NCBI GenBank assembly: GCA_003697105.1
Contig: RFFQ01000166.1
Span: forward strand, 1 to 44,692
Origin: Gemmatimonadota bacterium
Lineage (GTDB): Bacteria > 4572-55 > J002
Direction: 5' to 3'
DNA: 44,692 nt
Part shown: piece after piece, positions 17,669 to 26,362 of the stretch
Position numbering within the stretch: the stretch's first letter is position 1
Layout: each line of letters opens with the position of its first letter
The notes under the pieces: generated by a model
Told to the model about the DNA's origin: nothing
Database searches by the model: none
Seen by the model: only the letters and a program-made list of their open reading frames with translations
Position numbers and translations under genes: made by a program

Positions 17669-19336
17669 ATGAAGTGGAATCACATATTGTTGGTTATGAT
17701 GAGCTTTCTGTTGGGTTTGGGGCTAATAAACTCTAGCCGCGCTCAAATGGGGAGTGTTTCCGGGCACGTTATAGATGAAAATAGCGGAGAGCCTATCTCC
17801 CGAGCCCGGGTGTATGTGATTGTGGACCGGCATTTCCGCTGGGCATACACCAATCCGGATGGGTTCTATCAAGTTTACGGACTACCGCCCACCGCCGGTG
17901 CCAAAGCGTATGTCAGTATGGAGGCACGCCACGGATTTGAAATTGTCGAATGGTACGACAATAAACCCTCCTTTGAAACAGCGGATTTCATCACCATTCA
18001 GCCGGGACAGACCACAGAAAATATCGATTTTGAAATTGCGTTGCCCCAATTTGGCGCAATTCGCGGGCGGGTCTTTGATGCGGAAACAGAGGATCCTCTC
18101 CGCGCGGAAATCATTATTTTTCAAGCGGAACACCCGGATCGCCCATTATTCCACATCATGCCAGACCCCCATACCGGCACATACGCGACCTATCTTCCGC
18201 CCGGTAGTTATATCCTATTTGCTCGCAGCCACCACCGGGAGAACCCCTATTTTCCCGAATATTATCAAGATAAACCGACGTTTTTACTGGCGGATGTACT
18301 CGAAGTAACCGCAAATGACACCTTATTTGATATTGATTTTGCGCTCGACCCCGTAACACCCCCCTTGCACACCATCAGCGGGCAGGTGCTAAATGACGAA
18401 GATTCACCGTTCAACCAAGCAATGGTCACAGCGGTTTCAATGGAAGCGATCTCGTCATCCGAAGAATGGGACCGCGTGGTATTACCCGGTAAAAGGGATA
18501 CCCCCGAAATCCATCACTTCCCCCGGGAAGGCTGGAGCACCACCCTCACCGACGAAAATGGAAATTACACCCTCGATATTTATACAGAAGATGAATATTT
18601 CATCATGGCACTTCCCCCAGAAGCGCCGGTACTTCTTGCCGGAAATACCCCCAACTGGCTCCTCTCCGATCCGCTCTATGTCAATCAGGATTTAGAGAAT
18701 ATCGATTTTTCAATTGCGATTTTGGATACGGCTCAGGAAACCACCGGGATTCAAGGACGCGTGGTGCGAAATGACGGCGAACCCCTCCGCGGCGTGCGGG
18801 TGTATGCCCTGAATCCAGAAAACGAGGAAATTGTGACCTTTACCCTAACAAACCCCCTCGGCTATTATCGTTTGCGTGGTTTAGAGCCGGATACAAATTA
18901 CCAAATCATTGCCAACCGCCTCGGTTATGATCATGCCGAGTACCCGGAAATTGTTACGACCGGTGCCGTCTATGAAATGATCACCAACATCGACTTTGAA
19001 CTCACGCGGATCACGGCATCTTCAACACCACCGCCGCGGATCACCCTTAGCATTCCTCAAAATGTCGCGCTGTACCCCAACTACCCGAACCCGTTTAATC
19101 CAGCCACCACCATACCGTATCAAATCCAGACCCCACAAGATGTGACCGTTTCCATCTATGATAGCGCCGGCAGATTGATCCGGTACTGGGAGTATCCCCA
19201 GCATCCAGCCGGATCATTCCACATTGAATGGGATGGAACCAACCAGCAACAGGTGCCGCAAAGCAGTGGAATTTACATCTACCGCTTGACGGCCAACCAG
19301 AAGATTCACGAGCGAACAATGGTCTTACTCAAGTAG
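17669..19336 (+). CDS. Secreted carboxypeptidase-regulatory-like repeat protein with sorting domain
   Basis: This 555-residue protein has a signal peptide (residues 1-25, ending SSRAQ). Several carboxypeptidase-regulatory-like repeats follow, starting with VSGHVIDENSGEPISRARVY, and a later one contains IQGRVVRNDGEPLRGVRVYA. Between them are longer extracellular modules with a YFPEYYQDKPTFLLADVLEV-type segment. The C-terminus is a type A sorting domain (NYPNPFNPATTIPYQIQ to TMVLLK). It is a paralogue of the upstream 751-residue protein and probably shares its export route. It starts 93 nt after it behind a gaggtgag site. No enzymatic domain is visible, so an adhesive or structural surface role is likely. 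Confidence 0.8.
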   Translation: MKWNHILLVMMSFLLGLGLINSSRAQMGSVSGHVIDENSGEPISRARVYVIVDRHFRWAYTNPDGFYQVYGLPPTAGAKAYVSMEARHGFEIVEWYDNKPSFETADFITIQPGQTTENIDFEIALPQFGAIRGRVFDAETEDPLRAEIIIFQAEHPDRPLFHIMPDPHTGTYATYLPPGSYILFARSHHRENPYFPEYYQDKPTFLLADVLEVTANDTLFDIDFALDPVTPPLHTISGQVLNDEDSPFNQAMVTAVSMEAISSSEEWDRVVLPGKRDTPEIHHFPREGWSTTLTDENGNYTLDIYTEDEYFIMALPPEAPVLLAGNTPNWLLSDPLYVNQDLENIDFSIAILDTAQETTGIQGRVVRNDGEPLRGVRVYALNPENEEIVTFTLTNPLGYYRLRGLEPDTNYQIIANRLGYDHAEYPEIVTTGAVYEMITNIDFELTRITASSTPPPRITLSIPQNVALYPNYPNPFNPATTIPYQIQTPQDVTVSIYDSAGRLIRYWEYPQHPAGSFHIEWDGTNQQQVPQSSGIYIYRLTANQKIHERTMVLLK

Positions 19337-19432
19337 CAATATAAATAAATACACACAAATGGATATAAACCTCTTTTCCATGGAGGATATAAGCCAGACA
19401 AAACACAAAAAATGCCGCCTCTAAAAGTAGTT

Positions 19433-19465
19433 AGGTGCGACGCACTTTGAAAGTGCGTCGCACCT
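19433..19465. repeat. Perfect 33-nt palindrome
   Basis: AGGTGCGACGCACTTT (19433-19448), one G, and its exact reverse complement (19450-19465). It lies between convergent genes. No T tract follows on the plus strand, so it is not a standard terminator. It resembles a dispersed palindromic element of REP type, but only one copy is in the window. Confidence 0.75.
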
Positions 19466-19523
19466 GTTCAGCCAAGGGCACAGATTCAAAAAATATGTAT
19501 GAATAATTCAGGTTAGTTTTGCA

Positions 19524-20081
19524 TTAAAGCGACTTCCACCACGCACTGGGGGGCGTTTCCAAACACGCTTGCGCAACTTCCTTAGAAATCGGGTGCTTCA
19601 GTTTTGCCAGACTACTGTTGATAAAATCATCGGTATCGGCATAGCCCACTGCCCGGTATTCAATCGCCTGAATCAAACATTCTAGTACATCGGCATCGGT
19701 CGCCAACTCATGCTCAGGGGAGGTGTCTGCCTCATCAATCCGGTATTCCAACGCCTGCAATTGACCCGCGATAACGGGAGGCAATAACCGCAGTTGATCC
19801 CGGTAGGCATCTTTTTCGGCGGCTTTTTGGTCAACGTAGCGTTTGGTTACGGCATGAGCATCGTTGATTCGTGCCTCGGAGACATCATGAAAGAGACAGA
19901 TAGTCATCGTTTTGTACGGGTCCGCACCGGCAAGTTGCGCCAAAAGATAGCCCAACACTGCCGTCCGATGAGAATGCTCGCTAACACTCTCCGGGTCTTT
20001 GACGCCCACGCACCACCAACCCGACCGTTTGACACGTTTCAATTGACCCACTTCATACAAAAATTTAGCAATATCGTGCAT
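19524..20081 (-). CDS. HD-domain phosphohydrolase (YfbR/HDDC2-like)
   Basis: This 185-residue protein starts at 20081 behind gaaagggtgag. The longer frame from 20222 overlaps the upstream gene by 127 nt and adds residues unlike the family. The segment FLYEVGQLKRVKRSGWWCVG followed by ESVSEHSHRT is the typical beginning of HD-type 5'-nucleotidases. Metal-binding residues are His36, His65-Asp66 (CLFHDVSEA) and Asp131 (ATDADVLE). It should hydrolyse deoxynucleoside monophosphates or related substrates in the cytoplasm. It is 13 nt downstream of the outer-membrane protein gene and probably co-transcribed with it. Confidence 0.85.
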   Translation of the reverse strand: MHDIAKFLYEVGQLKRVKRSGWWCVGVKDPESVSEHSHRTAVLGYLLAQLAGADPYKTMTICLFHDVSEARINDAHAVTKRYVDQKAAEKDAYRDQLRLLPPVIAGQLQALEYRIDEADTSPEHELATDADVLECLIQAIEYRAVGYADTDDFINSSLAKLKHPISKEVAQACLETPPSAWWKSL

Positions 20082-20094
20082 CTCACCCTTTCCA

Positions 20095-21354
20095 TCAAAA
20101 TGTTGAGCCAAAGCCGATGGATTTTTCACTGACATCCTGAAATGCCGGCGCTTTTTCACCTTCCGCGTAGCGGAAAAAGATAAAATTCTTGCCCGCTTCC
20201 ATCTGTTTTTCCAAGTCAACAAAGGGGATCATCGCGCCAAACACCTCTGTGAAAAAGGTCAAATCCTGCGCTACGGAAATCGCATAATACTGCCCATCGG
20301 CAACCCCATCCGGCGCATCCTGAAACATCGTTTGCTGATATTCCCCTTGTAGAATCAGATACGGACCAAATGCCAATTCATACCGCGCACCGAAATCAAA
20401 ACGGGCAAAGGTCGAATTACCTTCTGAATCTTCACCTTCGGGTTGGTAGCCCACATGAACCGTCAGCGGCATCGCTAACCGGGCATACCCCTTTTTTTGG
20501 TGCCATTTGAACATGGGATAATTGGTGAAAGGAATCTCAAATACACCTTGAAACCGAAAACTCTGGTTGACCCCATAGAGCAGATTATCCTCCATCGGAT
20601 TATACCGCGTTTCAAATTGGTAACCCACCGCAACTTCACTGCGATAAATCAACCCTCCCACAAAATAATACGGATGCACCACCAGATTGATGGCGGTTTG
20701 CGAGCCATTCCGCATGGAATCCCGGCTGGCAATTGTCCCTATGGAGTTTCCATCTAGGGAAATGGCATGAAGCCAAAGACCGTTGCGCGGGGTCATCCAG
20801 TTGCGCCGGAGCAGATGGAACCGAATATCATGATCAAAGGCATACTTGACATCATCCTCTACAATGCGGTGTACATTAAAATCAAACGTTTTGTCCTCAC
20901 CCACATTCCACCGGTTTGATGGAGGCGGCGTAACGACCACCGCACCCCGGTGCAAAAAATCAAGTGTTAAATTCTCCGGATCGTCTTGCCAATCCACTTC
21001 CAACTTCACCTGATCCGCATTGCCCGGCACCCAATGGATAGTCAAGATTTCGACCGGTTTACCATCCGCAAGTAACTGCCAATTTTCCCGCCTCCGGATC
21101 GAGTCCGTCACCGCTTTAATTAGCGTTTCATTACCGCTATCTTCCAGATCATATAAAAATTCGTCCCGGTCATAGAGCGTTGCGGTGAGGCTATGCCGTT
21201 TTATGGTTTTGATTTTATGTCCCTGTTCATCAAAAACGGGCGTTACCGTTTCCGCCCATTCCGCGGCTTGCAACCGGAGGAGTTCAGCGTAGCCGGTATT
21301 GACGCATCCCCAGCACAACACCCCGATTAAACTGAAAACCAACATCTTGTACAT
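20095..21354 (-). CDS. Exported protein, probable outer-membrane beta-barrel
   Basis: This 419-residue protein has an N-terminal hydrophobic signal (MYKMLVFSLIGVLCWGC) that could be processed after TGYA or lipidated at Cys17. The lipobox is imperfect. The second half is rich in alternating aromatic strands (GYQFETRYNPMEDNLLYG, ARYELAFGPYLILQGEYQQ) and the protein ends in Phe, a common beta-barrel feature. The first half is a soluble-looking domain with no recognised family. It has a strong taaggaggg site and lies between a 98-residue unknown and the HD hydrolase in a three-gene unit. Confidence 0.65.
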   Translation of the reverse strand: MYKMLVFSLIGVLCWGCVNTGYAELLRLQAAEWAETVTPVFDEQGHKIKTIKRHSLTATLYDRDEFLYDLEDSGNETLIKAVTDSIRRRENWQLLADGKPVEILTIHWVPGNADQVKLEVDWQDDPENLTLDFLHRGAVVVTPPPSNRWNVGEDKTFDFNVHRIVEDDVKYAFDHDIRFHLLRRNWMTPRNGLWLHAISLDGNSIGTIASRDSMRNGSQTAINLVVHPYYFVGGLIYRSEVAVGYQFETRYNPMEDNLLYGVNQSFRFQGVFEIPFTNYPMFKWHQKKGYARLAMPLTVHVGYQPEGEDSEGNSTFARFDFGARYELAFGPYLILQGEYQQTMFQDAPDGVADGQYYAISVAQDLTFFTEVFGAMIPFVDLEKQMEAGKNFIFFRYAEGEKAPAFQDVSEKSIGFGSTF

Positions 21355-21363
21355 GATCCCTCC

Positions 21364-21660
21364 TTATGCAGAAAAAACGATCCGCCGAAACCAGCGTTTA
21401 TCAAGGTCGGTGAACGTCATCTGTTCATCGATTTCCGGCTCTTTTTGATCCACTTGCCAACCGTAAGGGTCACTTGTACAAACTTGCGTAGCTGCCATCA
21501 AAAGCCGCTCTGGAAAAGTTTCCAGCATGGCATCCGGTACCACCTTAACCACCCGCTCCTGTTTTATACCATCCCATGTTACCGCGGCACCAATGCCTGT
21601 CCGTTGTAGTGCATCGCACAACGCTTTTCGCCGGTTTTCAGTGTTATATTCCAGTGGCAT
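21364..21660 (-). CDS. Conserved-looking 98-aa protein of unknown function
   Basis: This soluble, mixed-charge protein begins behind a gggaggg site and ends 9 nt before the outer-membrane protein gene, so the two are probably co-translated. Features include RRKALCDALQRTGIGAAVTW and a tail rich in acidic residues and tryptophan. No signal peptide, membrane segment or family signature is seen. Confidence 0.6.
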   Translation of the reverse strand: MPLEYNTENRRKALCDALQRTGIGAAVTWDGIKQERVVKVVPDAMLETFPERLLMAATQVCTSDPYGWQVDQKEPEIDEQMTFTDLDKRWFRRIVFSA

Positions 21661-21750
21661 ATCATCGCCCTCCCAATTTAAAAGTAGCGTATCAAGCTGA
21701 TTTTATTTAGCATATCAGAAAGAGAAAGACCTGTCAATTAAATTTTAAGC

Positions 21751-21779
21751 TTGACACCAATATAAATAGGTTGTATGTT
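21751..21779 (+). promoter_or_regulatory. Sigma-70 type promoter of the RHH-like gene
   Basis: TTGACA (21751-21756) and TATGTT (21774-21779) with 17-nt spacing. The -10 runs straight into a palindromic operator. Confidence 0.7.
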
Positions 21780-21805
21780 ATTTAGGTAATTTGATACCTA
21801 AATAA
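21778..21805 (+). promoter_or_regulatory. Perfect palindromic operator
   Basis: TTATTTAGGTA (21778-21788) and its exact reverse complement TACCTAAATAA (21795-21805) flank a 6-nt centre. It overlaps the end of the -10 and the start-site region, so a bound protein would block initiation. The downstream RHH-like product is the natural candidate. Confidence 0.7.
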
Positions 21806-21828
21806 CTTTACTTTAAAAGGAGTACAAG

Positions 21829-22110
21829 ATGTTCAATCATCACGGCGAACCGATCCGGGTTCAACGCGTTCAAACCGGAGTGCGGATGGAAAAAACGATG
21901 CTGAAAGTCCTTAAAGGATTGGCGGAATACTTTGAGATCAGCTTAGGCGATTTGCTGGAAGGCATTGTGCTACATGCGTTTGAAGGAAAAGCGCCTTTCG
22001 GGGAAGAAACCCGGCAAAAAATTGAGGAACTCAAGCGAATTTACGGCATGGAGTTTGACGCCTCTGCCAGCCACCGTTTTATTGAAGATGATCCGGAAAC
22101 CGGCGAATAG
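21829..22110 (+). CDS. Ribbon-helix-helix-like small protein
   Basis: This 93-residue protein contains VQTGVRMEKTMLKVLKGLAE then ISLGDLLEGIVLHAFEGKAPF, a strand-helix-helix layout seen in a conserved bacterial family of RHH-like proteins. The strand RVQTGVRM would enter the DNA groove. A strong aaaggag site precedes ATG 21829, and the promoter carries an 11-bp perfect inverted repeat. This suggests autoregulation. It may control other genes as well, but none shares the operator in this window. The RHH assignment is by pattern and needs structural confirmation. Confidence 0.65.
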   Translation: MFNHHGEPIRVQRVQTGVRMEKTMLKVLKGLAEYFEISLGDLLEGIVLHAFEGKAPFGEETRQKIEELKRIYGMEFDASASHRFIEDDPETGE

Positions 22111-22135
22111 TACATTACCCCTCACAAATACACGT

Positions 22136-22171
22136 AAAAAACCCGTCAGACTGGGAAACGTCTGACGGGTT
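22136..22171 (-). terminator. Terminator of the secreted nuclease gene
   Basis: AACCCGTCAGAC (22140-22151) pairs with GTCTGACGGGTT (22160-22171). On the minus strand a run of T follows. It can also act on the convergent RHH-like gene. Confidence 0.85.
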
Positions 22172-22200
22172 GGGGGGAAGAAAGCTAAGAGACGTGCTGT

Positions 22201-25200
22201 TTATTTCACCAGCGTCATCATTCGGGTTTGCGTCTCTTTTTGGGAAGTCATCACATACAGGTAAACACCGCTATTCACGGCTTGACCCCGTGCATCCGTA
22301 CCGTTCCACCGGATGGTATAAGCACCCGCCGGACGGAATTCATCCACCAAGGTGGTGACGAGCCGCCCCTGTAGATCATATATCTGCAAAGAAACATGAC
22401 CCGCCGTAGCCAGATCAAAATCAATCGCGGTGGCGGGGTTGAACGGGTTGGGGTAATTCTGGGAAAGTACCACTGAGCCCGGTACTGCCGGTTCATTGGT
22501 CGGAACTAATTCCGGGTTGGTCATGATTTCCGCGTGGGAACTTCGACCCGCCATTGAAGCCGCTCCGGCAACTGTTGAGGCAATAATGCGCACCTCATCA
22601 ATGTAAATATGATCCGCATTTCCACTGGCATCGCATTGAAACCGGAACTGGGCATTTGACGGAAAGACATAACTCCCCGCATCGATTGTTACGGTAGCCG
22701 TATAGAAGGTATTGTTATTAAAATCCGTGCCTCGGGCATAGCTGGCAACCGTTTGCCAAGCGGAGCCGTCGTAGTAGCGCACCCAAAAATCCTCGTTATT
22801 TTCCATGCTGTAGGCATAAAACGCAAATTCAATATCCAGTTGATCGTAAGCCGAGACATCAACGTAGCCCGAGGTCATTGCGGATGCCGTACCCGAGTTA
22901 TCCCGAAGCCGGATAGAATAGCTACCCCCATAGGAGCGTGAACCCGAATAACGGGCACAATCGCCACCCCCATCACTCCAGCCATCCCAGCCACTTTCAA
23001 AATCGGCATAGAGCAGTTCCACGGATGCCGGCGCCAGCGTATGCGGGTCACCGTTGCCACTCAAAACCGACCAATCGATGTAGGTGTCCGTATCCGTGTT
23101 CGGGTCGGTGCGGACAATCGACGAGCCTTGCGGTGCATTCGGCAGGCTGGTACTGCCCCACCCGGACGGCAGACCTGCCCCAGCACCACCTTCCCAAGCA
23201 ACGGCATCAACCATCGCAGACCCGTTCTGTAAGATTAGAGCTTCGCCGCTATTATTGAGTGCGGGAATCGATCCATATAGATCGGCATCCGCACCGTAAA
23301 GGGCGGTAAATCCTGCGGGATCGGCGGCAATTGTCAAAAAGGATGCGCTGTCAAGATGTGTTCCGGGCGGGATCGTGTACGTTGAACCGGCACCGTTGTT
23401 ATCGGTGATCGTCCAGCCACTCAGATCGACCGTCGATCCGGTGGGATTGTACAACTCGATCCACTCTTCAATTGATTCTGTACCCGGCGTATCGTAAAAA
23501 ATTTCGCTGAAAACCACGCTAGCCACCACGGGGTCACTGATCGTTGCGGTGGTTTGGTCCATGCCGGTAGCGCCGTCATCATCCGTCACGGTCAAGTGGA
23601 TCGCATACGTTCCGGCAGTTTGGTAGGTATGCGAGGGATTCGCCACGGTGCTGGTCGTACCATCGCCAAAATCCCACAAATAGCTGACAATCGAGCCGTC
23701 CGAATCGCTTGAGCCAGCACTGCTGAAGGAGATCGCCTGTCCGGTCAAACCGGAGTAGGTTCCGTTGGCATTAGCAGTGGGAGCGGCATTCGGATTTTCA
23801 ATAGTTGCCGTGGTTTGATCCATGCCGGTAGCGCTGTCATCATCCGTCACGGTCAAGTGGATCGCATACGTTCCGGCAGTTTGGTAGGTATGTGAGGGAT
23901 TCGCCGCAGAGCTGGTCGTACCATCGCCAAAATCCCACAAATAGCTGACAATCGAGCCATCCGAATCGCTTGAGCCGGCACTACTGAAGGAGATCGCCTG
24001 TCCGGTCAAACCGGAATATGTGCCGTTGGCATGGGCGATTGGGGCAACATTGCCCGGTGTGGTGGCTTGGGTTTGCGGATTCCCGTTTCCGGTCGCAACC
24101 GACCAATCCGCGTACGTATCGGTATCGGCATTCACATCCATGCGGAAAATCGTTTCGCCCGTGGCGCAGACCGGTTGGGTGGTACTACCCCAGCCGCTGG
24201 GGACGCCGGCACTGGCACCACCTTCCCACGCCACGGCATCCACAGGTTGTGCCGCTTCATTTTGCAGAATCAGCGCATCACCACCATTATTCAGTGCCGG
24301 AATCGACCCGTACACATCGGCATCGTACCCGTACATCGCGAAAAACCCCGTTTGTACCGCCGCCACCGTTAAATAGCTATTGGGGGCAATCGTCGTTCCG
24401 GCAGAGAAGGTATAGCTCGTTCCTGTACCGTTGTTGTCAATGATCGTCCAGCCCCCCAAATCGATGGTACTGGAGCCGCCGTTGTATAGCTCGATCCACT
24501 CCTCGTCGCTGTCCGTACCCGGTGTATCATACAGAATTTCGCTAAAAATGACGCCGGTGGAACCGCTTCCGCCGCTGGTGATGGTCGCCGTCGTTTGATC
24601 CGTGCCGGTCGCACCCAAATTATCTGTGACCGTCAGGGTGACGGTGTACGTCCCTGTTGAGCTGTAACTATACACTGGATTCATGGTGGTACTGGTCGCA
24701 CCATCACCAAAATCCCAGAGATAACTAACAATCGAGCCATCAGCATCACTGGAGCCGGCACTGCTAAAGCTGATAGTTTGGCTAATTGTTCCGGTATAGG
24801 CGCCGTTGGCATTTGCCACCGGAGGTGTATTGCTGGCGCCGCCGATACTGACAAAATCGGCATAAACCGGCAGGTGATCGGAGGCATAATGTAACGCATC
24901 CGCCACATTTGCCGGTACAGACGAATTATTCCCATCATTCACGGCAAGATTAAAATGATTGCCATCATTACCCACAACCGTATAGGAACCGCTGATGTAA
25001 TCAATCCCCGCACCATCATTTACGCCATAATTGGCAAAGATCATATCAAACCGGTCATCAATACCCCCCGTAGCGCCGCCGCCGAACTGGGTTGTGCGTG
25101 GGCTTTGGGTATGGATGCTGGCAAAAGCGGCATTATCGTGCCAGTTTCCGACCATATTTGCGGGGATCAAGTCTTCGGAACGCCCGTTACCGGTGGCGAT

Positions 25201-25767
25201 AAACCGCTGGTATGCCGGTTCACCGGCATCATAAATGTTCATGTCTCCAACGATAACCCACTCCGTACCAGCCGGCAAACTTGCCAGATGATTCCGCAGT
25301 TCTGTCACTTCCCGGTCTCGTTGGGCTTCATTGGCACTGCCGGTACTGGCTTTGAGATGGCAACTATAAAATCGAACCTCGTTCCCGTTGATGGTGGCGA
25401 CATATTCGGAAATATTACGGAGTTCTGTCGGTATTTGTGCTTGAGAGACAAAGGAAACCGTAGAAGTGCGATAAAAAAACATGTGGTCTGTATCCGGACC
25501 ATCATTGAAGGTCGCCCGGGCATACCCGGGACCTAGGGCATTCAAAATCAGGTCTGCACCGCCAGCATCCACCATTTCCTGCATCAATAAGACATCCGGG
25601 TTGACATGGTTCAACACCGTCTGGAAATAGGTTTGGCGGTCACTATCCGCCGTATCCAGTTTTAGCCCATTGTAGGTCATTACCCGGAACGTGACATCCG
25701 CCAGAACGGCGGAAGAACAGACAAAAAACACCAACACCAACAGCATGACTACACGTGAGAAACGCAT
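22201..25767 (-). CDS. Secreted multidomain nuclease with PKD, lamin-tail and sorting domains
   Basis: This 1188-residue exported protein has a signal peptide (1-23). An endonuclease/exonuclease/phosphatase domain (about 24-300) follows with LLMQEMVDAG (metal Glu), WVIVGDMNIYD and a terminal ASDHLPVYADF (catalytic His). Then come PKD 1 (about 313-400), a lamin-tail-type domain (402-520), PKD 2 and 3 (577-743), a second lamin-tail-type domain (750-893), a jelly-roll-like module (about 923-1070) and a type A sorting domain ending MTLVK. It should degrade extracellular DNA or a phosphodiester substrate at the surface. The gene is monocistronic with a terminator and a structured leader. Confidence 0.88.
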   Translation of the reverse strand: MRFSRVVMLLVLVFFVCSSAVLADVTFRVMTYNGLKLDTADSDRQTYFQTVLNHVNPDVLLMQEMVDAGGADLILNALGPGYARATFNDGPDTDHMFFYRTSTVSFVSQAQIPTELRNISEYVATINGNEVRFYSCHLKASTGSANEAQRDREVTELRNHLASLPAGTEWVIVGDMNIYDAGEPAYQRFIATGNGRSEDLIPANMVGNWHDNAAFASIHTQSPRTTQFGGGATGGIDDRFDMIFANYGVNDGAGIDYISGSYTVVGNDGNHFNLAVNDGNNSSVPANVADALHYASDHLPVYADFVSIGGASNTPPVANANGAYTGTISQTISFSSAGSSDADGSIVSYLWDFGDGATSTTMNPVYSYSSTGTYTVTLTVTDNLGATGTDQTTATITSGGSGSTGVIFSEILYDTPGTDSDEEWIELYNGGSSTIDLGGWTIIDNNGTGTSYTFSAGTTIAPNSYLTVAAVQTGFFAMYGYDADVYGSIPALNNGGDALILQNEAAQPVDAVAWEGGASAGVPSGWGSTTQPVCATGETIFRMDVNADTDTYADWSVATGNGNPQTQATTPGNVAPIAHANGTYSGLTGQAISFSSAGSSDSDGSIVSYLWDFGDGTTSSAANPSHTYQTAGTYAIHLTVTDDDSATGMDQTTATIENPNAAPTANANGTYSGLTGQAISFSSAGSSDSDGSIVSYLWDFGDGTTSTVANPSHTYQTAGTYAIHLTVTDDDGATGMDQTTATISDPVVASVVFSEIFYDTPGTESIEEWIELYNPTGSTVDLSGWTITDNNGAGSTYTIPPGTHLDSASFLTIAADPAGFTALYGADADLYGSIPALNNSGEALILQNGSAMVDAVAWEGGAGAGLPSGWGSTSLPNAPQGSSIVRTDPNTDTDTYIDWSVLSGNGDPHTLAPASVELLYADFESGWDGWSDGGGDCARYSGSRSYGGSYSIRLRDNSGTASAMTSGYVDVSAYDQLDIEFAFYAYSMENNEDFWVRYYDGSAWQTVASYARGTDFNNNTFYTATVTIDAGSYVFPSNAQFRFQCDASGNADHIYIDEVRIIASTVAGAASMAGRSSHAEIMTNPELVPTNEPAVPGSVVLSQNYPNPFNPATAIDFDLATAGHVSLQIYDLQGRLVTTLVDEFRPAGAYTIRWNGTDARGQAVNSGVYLYVMTSQKETQTRMMTLVK
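23547..24036 (-). repeat. Near-identical tandem PKD-coding units
   Basis: Two units of about 230 nt, 261 nt apart (compare 23561 and 23822), encode PKD 2 and 3 and differ at only a few positions. The near identity at DNA level indicates recent duplication or gene conversion within the nuclease gene. Confidence 0.85.
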
Positions 25768-26362
25768 AACAAACTCCTATGAGTTGAGTATGAGAAGAAA
25801 TGGTATTTTGTGTTTGATGATAAATGGCACAAAGCGGGCTGTCCCCGGAAAGTATGCCCCGCAAACGTTATAAACGCTGACTCTCCGTGGTGACAGCAAA
25901 TTTACGGTTTGCCGGTGGAGGCTCCCCCGACCCTATTACGGGGGATTACACAGAGGAAAGAGATAACCCAGAGGGTTAAAAGATCAACTTACGCCGGTAT
26001 TAATACCCGTGAATGTTAGGATTGAATTAAGAAAACCGGCAAAAACAAAAACATAGCGGCTTGATTCTATCCGGGCAATATGCAAAGTTCATGTCAGGGG
26101 TACGATATAAACATAACTAATTGATATTATTTAAGTTAAACTACCATAACTAGAACACCGGTAAACGCAAAACTGATAAAGATACTTACGCTTGCAACGC
26201 CATAAGAACCGGAAAAATGGAAAGAAGCGTGATAGACACACGCCGGAAAGCGCTGTTAAAAATGATTACACTGACACCACCAAAATGTGGATACAAAAAA
26301 ACAGCGGCGAGCCTTTGAAAGACTCGCCGCCAGACACGTTCCCTAACAATTCAACCTGACCC
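25768..26362. other. Intergenic region with possible structured leader
   Basis: No gene is seen. The part next to the nuclease gene (about 25830-25945) contains several hairpins in a row: CCCCCG...CGGGGG (25924-25944), GCAAA...TTTGC (25896-25912) and GCGGG...CCCGC-type pairing nearer the gene. It could be a 5' leader on the minus strand with a regulatory fold. It matches no riboswitch class I can name. The remaining part, 25960-26290, is AT-rich and featureless until the terminator at 26295. Confidence 0.4.
26295..26330 (-). terminator. Terminator at the end of the PHA-linked gene cluster
   Basis: GCGGCGAG (26304-26311) pairs with CTCGCCGC (26323-26330). On the minus strand seven T follow two bases later. 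It lies 33 nt past the stop codon of the alpha/beta hydrolase. Confidence 0.85.

Noticed and set aside
20082-20222. Upstream extension of the HD-domain protein
   Set aside because: It would overlap the preceding gene by 127 nt and adds residues unlike the family. A good ribosome binding site favours 20081.
24018-24443. Several overlapping plus-strand frames of 113-141 codons
   Set aside because: They are antisense to the lamin-tail and PKD repeats of the nuclease. The repetitive, low-stop composition explains the open frames.
25861-25945. Cyclic di-GMP-I riboswitch because of a GGCAAACC element on the minus strand
   Set aside because: The partner element with GACGCAAAGCC and the expected helices are absent.
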